The notes under the pieces: model-generated | Told to the model about the DNA's origin: nothing | Databases searched by the model: none | The model's input: only the letters and a program-made list of their open reading frames with translations | Made by a program: the position numbers and the translations under genes | From: Litomosoides sigmodontis | Taxonomy: Eukaryota; Nematoda; Chromadorea; Rhabditida; Onchocercidae | Reading direction: 5' to 3' | Length of the DNA: 64,000 bases | Assembly: GCA_963070105.1 (NCBI GenBank) | Contig: OY718804.1 | Coordinates: 9,337,817 to 9,401,816, forward strand | Shown: one piece after another, positions 44,364 through 54,386 of the stretch | Layout of the letters: every line of letters starts with the position of its first letter | How positions within the stretch are numbered: the first letter of the stretch is position 1

Positions 44364-44744
44364 TTACGCTTTTTCAGCAGTTTTCTTCGGGAGAAGAACA
44401 GCCTGGATATTGGGTAGCACGCCACCTTGGGAAATAGTCACACCAGCAAGCAATTTGTTCAACTCCTCGTCGTTGCGCACAGCCAATTGCAGGTGTCGTG
44501 GGTTGATACGAGTCTTCTTGTTATCACGTGCAGCATTACCAGCCAATTCCAACACTTCAGCAGCTAGGTATTCCAATACCGCAGCTAAATATACAGGAGC
44601 GCCAGCGCCAACACGCTCAGCATAATTTCCTTTTCTCAGCTTACGATGTATACGACCGACTGGGAACTGAAGTCCAGCACGGGACGATCGCGACTTGACC
44701 TTTCCGGATGATTTAGCTTTGCCACCTTTACCACGACCAGACAT
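44364..44744 (-). CDS. Histone H2A
   Basis: Intronless, 126 aa. Begins [20 protein letters not shown]; contains the [12 protein letters not shown] signature, the acidic-patch residues in [20 protein letters not shown] and [13 protein letters not shown], and ends [20 protein letters not shown]. There is no C-terminal SQ[E/D] motif, so it is canonical rather than H2AX, and it lacks H2A.Z features. Head-to-head with H2B across a 283-bp promoter. Confidence 0.98.
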   Translation of the reverse strand: MSGRGKGGKAKSSGKVKSRSSRAGLQFPVGRIHRKLRKGNYAERVGAGAPVYLAAVLEYLAAEVLELAGNAARDNKKTRINPRHLQLAVRNDEELNKLLAGVTISQGGVLPNIQAVLLPKKTAEKA

Positions 44745-45027
44745 TTCCTCTACTTGAGATTAGCTTAGGTAACTATCACAAACGCCACAGACTTGCAAGA
44801 TGACAGGCGCCCCTACCTCATTCCTATTTATAGCCCTCATCGAGTGCAACCAGCAATTAGGCCACGCCTATCACTTCTCATTTGGCGCGAAATTGGGCGT
44901 GGCTCAAAATGGTGGCGCTCAGAATGAGGGATATAAATAGTTGGAGACTGGCGCAGTCCACACTCTGACCCACCTAGTAGTCCCGTGGTGTTTGGTTATC
45001 TTCAGCTAGTCTGCCGTTGTTAGAGCG
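44745..45027. promoter_or_regulatory. Bidirectional H2A/H2B promoter
   Basis: TATAAATA boxes face outward: minus strand at 44,832-44,825 for H2A and plus strand at 44,932-44,939 for H2B. Between them lies TTTGGCGCGAAA (44,881-44,892), a consensus E2F site, and a GGGCGTGG box (~44,895). This arrangement suits coordinated S-phase expression of the pair. Confidence 0.85.
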
Positions 45028-45396
45028 ATGCCGCCGAAACCTTCAGCAAAAGGAGCCAAGAAAGCAGCGAAGTCCCACAAACCCCGGAGTGGTGACAAGA
45101 AGCGACGCAGTCGCCGAAAGGAGTCGTACTCCGCATACATCTATCGAGTCCTGAAACAGGTACATCCTGACACGGGCATCTCGTCGAAGGCTATGTCAAT
45201 CATGAATTCATTTGTTAACGATGTGTTCGAACGAATTGCCGTGGAAGCAAGTCGCTTGGCGCACTACAACAAACGTTCTACGATCTCATCTCGCGAAATC
45301 CAGACAGCAGTTCGGCTTATTCTTCCTGGTGAATTGGCCAAACACGCAGTTTCGGAAGGCACAAAAGCGGTAACGAAGTACACGAGCTCAAAGTGA
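45028..45396 (+). CDS. Histone H2B
   Basis: Intronless, 122 aa. Basic N-terminal tail ([15 protein letters not shown]), then the [20 protein letters not shown] fold entry, [20 protein letters not shown], and [20 protein letters not shown], ending with the ubiquitinated-lysine motif AVTKYTSSK. Length and sequence are typical of invertebrate H2B. Confidence 0.98.
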   Translation: MPPKPSAKGAKKAAKSHKPRSGDKKRRSRRKESYSAYIYRVLKQVHPDTGISSKAMSIMNSFVNDVFERIAVEASRLAHYNKRSTISSREIQTAVRLILPGELAKHAVSEGTKAVTKYTSSK

Positions 45397-45445
45397 GCAG
45401 TGTCGCACTTTACGTGTGATTTTGGCTTAACTGTAAAAACCCAAC

Positions 45446-45461
45446 GGCCCTCTTTAGGGCC
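45446..45461 (+). promoter_or_regulatory. Histone mRNA 3' stem-loop, H2B gene
   Basis: GGCCCTCTTTAGGGCC (loop CTTT), flanked by AACCCAAC and ACAA, 49 nt after the stop. Confidence 0.96.
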
Positions 45462-45469
45462 ACAACCTT

Positions 45470-45481
45470 ATGAATCATGCT
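45470..45481 (+). promoter_or_regulatory. Candidate histone downstream element, H2B gene
   Basis: ATGAATCATGCT, 8 nt past the stem-loop. Confidence 0.6.
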
Positions 45482-47036
45482 AGCTTAAAGATTCCTCATG
45501 CTGCTCGATGCTTTCTCTACTGAAATGTTTATGTTAAATAGTTTGGCACAAATAAAGTTTTCCCTTGTGTTATGTTGTTTACTGATGGGTCAAAATGAAC
45601 AGGTCCTCGTAGGATTGCTGGAAAGGGTGGTGGAAACAAGAGGGGACCCCGTGACCATCAATCGTTCCTTGTCTTTGTGTAGCGTGGAGCGAATGACAAA
45701 AGGGATTATCTAGGATCCGCTGTTTGGGTTGAACCGTTGTCCGCAAAGTGATTATTGAAGTCGTGGATTGTTGACTTCGTCGTGAATGTTTCAAGGTCTT
45801 GGTGAAAATTTGTCCATATTTTGAATGGTCAGTGCGCAGTCGTTTGACTGCGCAATCTGCCGGAGTGTGTGACACCTGTGTTCATATCGCAGATGCGGTA
45901 TGAGTCTTTGGTTAGCAATTGTTTACTTCTAGCAGCCGATGTTTACGCAGAGTTTTGGGGGTCATGTGATGAAGAGTGGAAATCATTTCGGTTGTTGCCA
46001 ACAAACGAGAGAGTAGTAGTTGGTGGAGGTTGTATATGCGCACAGTGCGTACGATGTGAAATATTAAGTTGCACTTTGAGGGGCTAGTGAAATTCTGAAC
46101 GCATACGCACTGTGCAAAAGTTTCATTTGATGGAATGGATTAGTGCGTTCGATGGTATCGGATGTGCTAGCTGTGCAACTCATTAATGCAGCCTTCCTGA
46201 TTGCAGGCAATAGACAAAATTTTACATATATGAAGGAGAAGGGAGCAGTGCGGTGCAGGATATCTTAAACTGCAAGTAGGCGATAAGAGGGACCGCTAGT
46301 CCTGTTTTGTATGGAAAACAATAGCGTGAAGAAGCGGCAAACGACAAATTTTAACATATATGAAGAGAAAGAAGCAACTTGACGCAAAATATCCTATAGA
46401 GATAAGTGGATTCCACGTACATATCGTTACCGATAAGTGCACTTTCACGAGGACTGAATTTTGCGATATTTTGTACTTACGTTTTTATCTTTTCCGGTGA
46501 TTATCGCTTCACATGGTGCTAAACTTGTGCTATCGGATAAATTGTAAAATACAACTTGGATTATTTGTGTGATACTTTTCAGTGCAATTCGTTTCTCATC
46601 AATAATAAGATCGAAGTTAGTAACATAATGGATAAATAATTAAGAAGTTAAATTTCATAATGAGTTTCACTTGATTCTTGCCGACACATTACTCATTGTA
46701 CGTATAGCAAGTGGAAAAATGGGACAACTGTTTCTGTTTTATTAAATTTCCTGACCTTTTTCGAGTTACATTATTCGCCACCCCACTGAGTTAATAATTT
46801 TGGTACACCATTGCCCGTTATCTGAGGTTTTTTCCTTCCAGACATTGAGCTGGATGAGCTCCAAGCTTATCCTGGTAAGTTATGATGCATGCATTACGTT
46901 TTTGCACATCCTACGCTCATTTCATTTCATACTCCACGGCATTGCATATTCGTACTGCCTAACGTTTGTGCCCAGCTTGAGTACGCGGGATATCTCGGGA
47001 GCATTTCGTTCTGCCTTTTTCCACAGACAATGCTGA
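45482..47036. other. Spacer between H2B and H4
   Basis: No gene supported. Two diverged copies of a short block occur, around ACATATATGAAGGAGAAGG (~46,224-46,243) and ACATATATGAAGAGAAAGAAG (~46,354-46,374), each preceded by a GACAAA-like stretch. Function unknown. Confidence 0.5.
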
Positions 47037-47175
47037 TTTTCCCTCCAAAAATGTTAGGGCGTGGCAGGAGTAGCACTAATGTAGGCGTGGCTTCAGAGGT
47101 GTCCCGGTGAGGTCGCGGGAGCGATAGCTATAAATAGTCCGTGCGATGGTGAGTAAATTCAGTTGTACTCGTATG
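47037..47175 (+). promoter_or_regulatory. H4 promoter: TATA box, initiator, E2F-like relic
   Basis: TATAAATA at 47,129-47,136, with TTCAGTTGT about 29 nt downstream (~47,158). The minus-strand TTTTTGGAGGGAAAA (47,051-47,037) differs from the H1/H3 E2F-like site by one core base. GGGCGTGG lies just after it. Confidence 0.65.
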
Positions 47176-47204
47176 TGCATTTCGTTTCTGACGTATTTCT
47201 GTGA

Positions 47205-47534
<330 letters not shown>

Positions 47535-47583
47535 AATAGCCGAACGCAGTTTATCAGCGTATCTCATACGCACAAAACCCAAC

Positions 47584-47599
47584 GGCCCTCTTTAGGGCC
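47584..47599 (+). promoter_or_regulatory. Histone mRNA 3' stem-loop, H4 gene
   Basis: GGCCCTCTTTAGGGCC (loop CTTT), flanked by AACCCAAC and ACAA. Confidence 0.96.
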
Positions 47600-47607
47600 A
47601 CAAATCT

Positions 47608-47619
47608 ATGAATCATGCT
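47608..47619 (+). promoter_or_regulatory. Candidate histone downstream element, H4 gene
   Basis: ATGAATCATGCT, 8 nt past the stem-loop. Confidence 0.6.
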
Positions 47620-49532
47620 AACTTGAAAGTGATCTCTGGGTAATCTTTGTGTATATGTTGATGTGGCGAATCACCTAATTATTTTGGCCTAAATGTGATC
47701 GATGTGACCATACGCTATACTTTCATGCATCACTTGGTGTTGTACGTAGTGACCGATGTTGGATAATAAAGATGATATATGACTTCGAACTTGGCACAGA
47801 AGTACATGAAGAATATTATGTGGACGTGTAGGTAAGGGGAAATACACGGGAGTATTTTGAGGAGGCGTATGTGCCAAGAAACCTCAAGTTACAACAGACA
47901 AACGTAGGGGACCTTTGCAACTGTTATGATGACTGAACATTATGGTTTAAAGGCTTCGTGCAAGATTGAAGATGATACGGTGTTATACCTAAATTTCTGT
48001 CTAACATCCAAATAGATATTTTAGCTTTTTAGCTTTCTTACGTGGAGAATTGAAAAGAATTCGTTTTTCTGCGAAATATTGCCAATTTTTCAAAAATCGT
48101 TGGTGACATTAGCAGAATTGCTGAGTCCTTAGTTGCGAAGAATTTAAGCAGTAACGTTTAAAAAATCAGCACAAGCATCTGGAGAATTCGCAGTAGACTG
48201 TGTGCTTTCTGAAAATAAATTCCGTAAGAACGAATTTCCAACCATATGTCACGTATTGTCAATAAGCTTCTATGAGATATGAGATATTACTTTCTGTAAA
48301 GAAATTAAATGCTCACGAATTTTCTATCTCAGGTAAAGATGGAACAGTTGCTTCCTGTGAAAGAAACTAAGTTTGCCGAAGTGGTGCAGGATTTGATACT
48401 TCGGTTTTTGCTATGGTATGATGGTGTATAGCTGAATACCGAAATCATTTTGAACATGTTAATTCTGTTATTTCAAATCAGCAGCTCAAAATAATGGGAC
48501 TTAGAATGTTGAAACTATTACAGCAGTTCATCAGTGTTCCTAAAACAGAGTTAGGAGGGAAAAAGCAATTTGATCAGCAGAAGGAACTTTTTTAGCAAGA
48601 AATTGCTCAATAAGGACCGACTGGCTGAATAGTTGGAAAACGAAATTTGTAGCTAATGAAACAACAGGACCAACAAATTACTTTTCGACGGAAATTGTTA
48701 TAAACGCGTCGGTTCGTTATCACGTTGTTGCTTATGTCAGTGCGTTACTCGTCGTCAGATTAGAATTTTAACTAATCTCTTCCATTTTTTTGTGAAGAAG
48801 TCAGACCAAACACCGTCACTATTCCTATGAATTGACAACGTATTCTCTTAATATATAACAGCTTTCCACTGCAGACCTCAAATACCCTACCTACGGAAGT
48901 CAGAATATGAAAGGATAGAAATTGAAGAGAAAGAGACTGTACAATTGTAATACTTCAAATTGGCATGAGCAATAAATTAAGTCATTACAAAGATTTCATC
49001 TTATTTGCAAATAACTTCTCCGTTCATAAGGTAAAAAGACAGGTTGTTGGTTTTCTCTATATCAACTGTTATATCATTTATCGCCTTCTTATATGTCACA
49101 TTATGTGAGAATTTTACTCTCTAAAATTAATGTGAAATGACGAAATAAAGTGGCCAAGCGTAAAGCTACTTTTTTTGGAGGTATTTTGGTATCCTTTTTC
49201 GGAATTATGCATTTGTTGCAAGGGAAATATTTTCTGCTGCTGTAATTTCCATCTCTGAAATCTGAACACATGGCTTAATTCAAATTGGCAGTACTTCCGT
49301 TATACCTATCCTTCCGTGTTCCCTCACATATTTTCTTCATTTGTCAGAACCTGAGAGAAAGGAAAATCCTGCAAATCAAGCTGGCGATTTTGACTATTGA
49401 GTTTTTACAAATTAGAGACAAATTGAAATTTAATTCGGCAGTTAGTTATATACAATTTTATGATGCAGTATTTAGATATAAGCTAAAGAATAGTATCGAA
49501 TACAGGTACAAAAAAAAACCACAAAAATACTA
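47620..49532. other. Spacer between H4 and the CWC25 gene
   Basis: No coding exon recognised. AATAAA occurs near 47,765 on the plus strand. The frame at 49285-49593 (+) overlaps the last CWC25 exon antisense and is not supported. Confidence 0.5.
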
Positions 49533-51323
49533 TCACCGCCTAACAAACTTTTGTTCAGTAAAACCGCTCGTGCGTTGTAATCCTCTTCGATGACTATTTA
49601 ACTGTTGCTCTACAGTCATCGTCGCTGCAGCACTGTTCAGCATCGGCCTGAAAAGTTATAAACGTCAAAATATCGACGCACAAGTTGTACGTCATGAGCC
49701 CCACACATTAAATATAGTAAAAATGTTTAAGTTAAACACATCATATTATACATTAACAAAATACATTAAAAAAGGCGCGACCTAATAAAATTAGCCGCCT
49801 TTCCTTCATTTCTTCGACTTTCTTCCTCGTCTCGTCTCGCATTTCTGCTGATATTTTTAATCCGAACTTCATCTCTCCAATCCGCATTTTTTAACATTTC
49901 TTTTCTTTTTAGTTCCATTTCTTCCTCCGTTAGTTGACGCCTTTCTTGCTTCTGCAAGCATCAAAGCCAAGTTGAAAATACAAAAATAAGAACATATTAT
50001 TAAAACTAAGAGATTGAAATGAAGTTTTTTGGGACAAACCCTGTAATTCTCAATTCGTTTTTTTGGAAGAGCCATATAAGGATTGTCGGTTTCTCGATCC
50101 TGTACTTCATGCTTCCCTGTCTTTACCATGCCATACCTCTCTTTTGCTGAATTTCTTTCAATTCCTTTACTTTCATTACCATCGCTCTCAGACGACGAAC
50201 TCTAAAATACAGGAAAGGATTATTTGTGAACTAAAAAAAAAGCAAAGTATAATACTGAAAAAACCTACATATTTGGGTCGTAAATGCGCCGGAATATGGC
50301 TGTCCCTTTGCAAATGTTTTGTTTCTATCTTTTCCTGAAAATCACTAGTGTTTTGCTCTAAACTTCTCGAACGTTAGGTATTTTTTGTCTAACTGTTTGA
50401 GATTAAATGATGGGAGTAAGGCACATACATAGCATCCAAAAGGATTTTAAAATAACTAATTTTCCAGAATAATAAAATCTCCCTACTTTCGCTGGCTTAG
50501 ACGACAGTGAAGATATTGTTGCACGTTCTTCACCAATATCACCACGCCGTTCATTTCTCTGCAAATAATTTGAAGATATTCCTGAAAAATTATTATAGTG
50601 ATCCCCAGAAAAAAAAATAATGCGCATTTAACATGAAATAACTAGCTTTACCTTCATGTAATCGGCACTGCCACAACAATCCGCGCCGTATTTTCGTTTT
50701 CTCTCTTTTTTTTCTAATTTCTTCAGCTTTTTAAGTCGTTTCTTTTCCCTCTTTTCCATTACTTTTTTCATCAATTTTTGAACTTTTAATTGCACTAAAG
50801 GATTCTCCATTTTCTCTTGCCAAACCCTTTCCTCTCTCATCTGAAAAATAAGTGGCCATTTGCAACAACTTATTAACAAATTTCTGAGCCATGCAGACTT
50901 GAAGTCCTCAGCTAATATAAAATATGGATGAAATATTACAAAAAATATTACAGTAGTTTAAAATATCACTTTAATAGCCACTAATGGATCTTCGGTTCTA
51001 ACAATATCAACTTCCAGATTGGATATCCTCGACGAAGAAGTTCCACTTATGTACCGCTGTGGCTTTTCCAGTGCTTCAATCCCGCTTTCTTTCTCCTTGA
51101 TGACAGCATCAGAATAGAGTTCAAAGTTCTTATCCACCTAAAAATTTCAGAAAATAACTAATACGAATGATTATAAACTACGAGTTGTAATAAACTATCG
51201 TACAAGTTATTAAGAAGCTTTTAATACCCTTTTGCCGAGCAAGTAATCTTCCCGATTAACCAATGATTTCGTGCCTTCATAAATCCACGCAATTTGTTGA
51301 TCACCCGTCCCTTTTTCCGTCAT
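49533..51323 (-). CDS. CWC25-like pre-mRNA splicing factor (N-terminus not found)
   Basis: CWC25 is a step-one spliceosome factor that stabilises the branch helix in the activated complex. Minus-strand exons: ~51338-51228 (first ATG 51,323), 51137-50970, 50840-50652, ~50581-50487, 50334-50269, 50201-50040, 49951-49782 and 49647-49533. Family blocks: IAWIYEGTKSLVNREDYLLG (human DWMYQGPGGMVNRDEYLLGR), REERVWQEKMENPLVQLK, a Lys/Arg/Glu coiled coil (KKLKKLEKKERKRK), LTEEEMELKRKEMLKNADWR near the end and a terminal LQRT..T..KFVRR matching the human C-terminus. The open frame of the seventh exon could end FIRSRLF, but splicing at 49,782 to 49,647 restores the conserved end. The junction between the exons at 50,652 and 50,581 does not keep frame with the obvious sites and needs transcript data. 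The usual N-terminal KSWHP (Cir_N) segment is absent from the following kilobase. Confidence 0.85.
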
Positions 51324-51338
51324 CTTTCAATCAAATAC

Positions 51339-52309
51339 CTAAAATTGAGCAATCATTAAGTGAAATTTTTGAAATTCACTACATCACGTAGGTAGTGTTA
51401 ATTATGCTGAGCTCATAAATAATTATACACATTGCATAGAAAACTTTAGGGAGTTCTAACAAAAGTGAGGTAAATTTACATCCATCAATTAGTACTAATA
51501 ACAAGCAATAACACAACGTATCAAGATAAAAGGAGAAGGAAATAAATGGAAAAGATTGAAGGATTACCGGGGTCCGTGCAACTTCCAGAAATGAAGCTTC
51601 ATATCAGCTAAAGCAACCAGAAATGACTTCAGCTCATTATGAAACTTCCACGTCTCCCACACCAAATGCAGTAGTTGTGATACTTTTGTGTACAGGTCAA
51701 TTCAGAATAGCAATCATGCAATAAAGGATGCATAGATAGTTTACACACTTTTTTTTTCTTTCTAAAATACAATTAAAAGTCCACTTCAGTGGTCAACAAC
51801 TTTTTTTTTGTGAACAAATGAAATATTCTTGTATGTTTTCAAATTAATGAGTTAATAAACTAATAAATTTGTAGCTTGAAATTACTTTCAATAGTGCGCG
51901 TGAAATGAAGTGCTCTATCGATTTGTGGTTAAAAGAGTGAAAGGAATTAAGTGAAATCGATGTGGAAATGGAAGCGCAATAGTCTCTCAATACTGGGCGA
52001 GAGGTAGATGTTTACGAAAAAATGCTGAGTGTTAGCATCAAATCATCGATTAATGTATGTGTGCAGTTAGTTTACTTTGCGAAATACTCAACTAAAATAT
52101 TTGTTACTTCAGAATTCCTTTCTCAACTAAATTTATATTTTTGCTGTTCACTTTCTTTCCGTTACTGATCAGTTGCTGCCGTCAAACATTATCAATAACT
52201 CGAGGATAGGTAAAGGTTTGATTTTCTGTGAACCATTTTTAAGAAAAATTTCATTGAGATAGAGGAAGAGAGAGGAAAGAAGGAAGGGAGTGATTAAAGT
52301 GCACATCGA
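51339..52309. other. Upstream region shared by CWC25 (-) and GMPPB-like (+) genes
   Basis: About 970 bp, AT-rich. A TTTTAG acceptor sits immediately 5' of the first CWC25 exon (51,339) and could be a splice-leader or cis-splice acceptor. No TATA box assigned. Confidence 0.5.
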
Positions 52310-52321
52310 ATGCAACAGATT

Positions 52322-53401
52322 ATGAAGGCCTTAATTTTGAGTGGTGGCTACGGTGCACGTTTGCGACCGCTAACCTTAACTCGACCTAAATCGCTTATTG
52401 AGTTCGCCAATAAACCGATTGTTTATCATCAAATGGAGGCATTGGTAGCAGCAGGTGTGGATACGATTATTTTAGCTGTTAGTTGCCATGAGAAGCTGTT
52501 GGAAGAAGAAATGATCAATCAGGCTAATTACCGGAATATTGCGATACATTTTTCGGTGGAGAAAGAACCAGTTGGAACAGCGGGTGCTTTATTACTAGCA
52601 AAAAATCTCCTGGAAGATGAAGAATTCTTTCTGGTACTCAATTCTGATATTATTTGCAATTTCCCATTTCTGCAAATGGTCCACTTTCACGTTCGGCATC
52701 AACGTGAAGCTACCATTGCGGTAACAAAAGCTGTCGAACCAAGTAAGTATGGTGTTTGCATGTTTGATGAAGCAACACACAGAGCAAATGATTTTGTGGA
52801 GAAACCACTGGAATATGTGGGTGATAATATCAATGCAGGTCTCTATGTTCTGTCATCAAAAGTGTTCAAACGAATACCATTACGGCCAACTTCCATAGAA
52901 AAAGAAATCTTTCCGGAAATGGCAAAAACCGGCAACCTATACACTTTTATTCTGGAGGATTTCTGGATGAATATTGGGGAAGCGCGTGATTTCCTCACTG
53001 GCACTCGGTTATACCTTCATTTTCTACATTTGAAACATTCATCGATGCTTAGCAAGGAATGCTACGTGCAGGAAGATGTGATGGTACATCACACAGCCCG
53101 AATTGGCAAAGGCTGTATTATCGGGCCAAATGTCGTCATCGGCTCCAACGTCCAAATTCATGAGGGAGTTCGCTTACGCGACTCAACGATTCTCTCAGAC
53201 AGTGTGATTAACAGTCATAGCTGGGTGAACGGCAGTATTATCGGCAGAAACTGTGTCATCGGAAGATGGGTTAGAATGGACAATACCTGCGTTATTGGAG
53301 ACGATGTTACTGTAGAAGACGAACTGTACTTGAATGGCGCAAGGGTTCTACCTCATAAAGCTATTTCAGTAAGCGCACTGAAACCGCACATTATCATGTG
53401 A
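52322..53401 (+). CDS. Mannose-1-phosphate guanylyltransferase beta-like protein, intronless
   Basis: GMPPB makes GDP-mannose from mannose-1-phosphate and GTP for N-glycan, O-mannose and GPI-anchor synthesis. A single 359-aa open frame (human 360 aa) has the nucleotidyltransferase domain (LSGGYGARLRPLT; LNSD with Asp109; FVEKP; NAGLYVLSS; TSIEKEIFPEMA) and a left-handed beta-helix hexapeptide domain (ARIGKGCIIGPNVVIGSNV, VRMDNTCVIGDDV) ending ELYLNGARVLPHKAI..IIM as in the family. ATG 52,322 gives the family N-terminus MKALIL; an in-frame ATG at 52,310 would add four residues. Two features are odd. Other non-histone genes here have many introns and this has none. The motif FWMDIGQ reads FWMNIGE, replacing the second metal-binding Asp (human Asp218) with Asn217. 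It could be a retrocopy or a non-catalytic paralogue. Confidence 0.93.
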   Translation: MKALILSGGYGARLRPLTLTRPKSLIEFANKPIVYHQMEALVAAGVDTIILAVSCHEKLLEEEMINQANYRNIAIHFSVEKEPVGTAGALLLAKNLLEDEEFFLVLNSDIICNFPFLQMVHFHVRHQREATIAVTKAVEPSKYGVCMFDEATHRANDFVEKPLEYVGDNINAGLYVLSSKVFKRIPLRPTSIEKEIFPEMAKTGNLYTFILEDFWMNIGEARDFLTGTRLYLHFLHLKHSSMLSKECYVQEDVMVHHTARIGKGCIIGPNVVIGSNVQIHEGVRLRDSTILSDSVINSHSWVNGSIIGRNCVIGRWVRMDNTCVIGDDVTVEDELYLNGARVLPHKAISVSALKPHIIM

Positions 53402-53563
53402 CGAATGTGTGGCATCATTCAATTAGCTGTATGCAAAACTACAGTGTAATACATTGTTAACCATTCCTTTATTTCCACTGTTGATCTTATCTCACTGTCA
53501 ATTGGTTATCTAGCAATTCTTCCGATACGGGCTTGAAATGATAAGTTACTTCTTACAATGTGA

Positions 53564-53569
53564 AATAAA
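53564..53569 (+). promoter_or_regulatory. poly(A) signal AATAAA of the GMPPB-like gene
   Basis: First canonical signal after the stop, about 160 nt downstream. Confidence 0.5.
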
Positions 53570-54027
53570 TGATCATTGATAAAGTTTCTGAACATGTCGT
53601 AAAGGTTATCAAGAGTAGTTGAATTAAATTTGCATTTGCATGCACTTCAAATATTGAAATTATCGAGTGCTTTAAATGAATTTATCGATGCAACTGATCA
53701 TGCGTATACTCCTAATCGTTATGCGTTAGATTTGCCCGCAAAAATTACTGAAATAATTTGTTAAAATGAGTATTTTAAAATGTTAGCAGCGTGAAACACA
53801 TCAAGGAATCAAGCAGTGTGAGAATAAGACAATTTTACTTCAAAGAAGTACATATCCGAGCACTCAACTCAATTTGTTTAATGCAGCAACTTCCATTTTG
53901 ATTAATTGTGAACGTGGAAAAGGCGTGCAAACAAACATCTCCAGATTTCTCATCAGTGATAACGATTTTAATGATAACGTTATCAAGCTGAAATCTCTTG
54001 AGCAGCATCTTCGTGCGAGAACCATGC

Positions 54028-54090
54028 ACGTACACACACACCCACACAACGCACACAACGCACACACACACGTACACACACGCACACACA
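54028..54090. repeat. Imperfect (CA)n tract
   Basis: CACACA-rich stretch interrupted by ACAACG and ACGTAC units, in the spacer upstream of the INCENP gene. Confidence 0.85.
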
Positions 54091-54386
54091 GAATCGGCGA
54101 AGTGTCGAAAATAAAATTTCATGTTGAGACAGAGATGGAGGGGTTCGTGCTAAAGATGGAGAATCAGACTGAAAAGATACTTAAATAGCATAAGAATGCA
54201 AATAGACAATTTTGACTATTCGCGCCAACGTTTTCATTTTAAACGCACTGGCAGTGCTTCGACAATAAAGGTTTCTGTGTGGATATGGGACTGGTGAGGC
54301 ATGTATGCGTGCTGGCTTTGTTGTAATAATACTTTTTGCTCACCTTTAGGTTCACGACGGAACGTATTTACACGTGTGAACTGGAT

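Noticed and set aside
49285..49593. 102-aa plus-strand frame
   Set aside because: Antisense to the last CWC25 exon, whose FVRR end is supported by homology.
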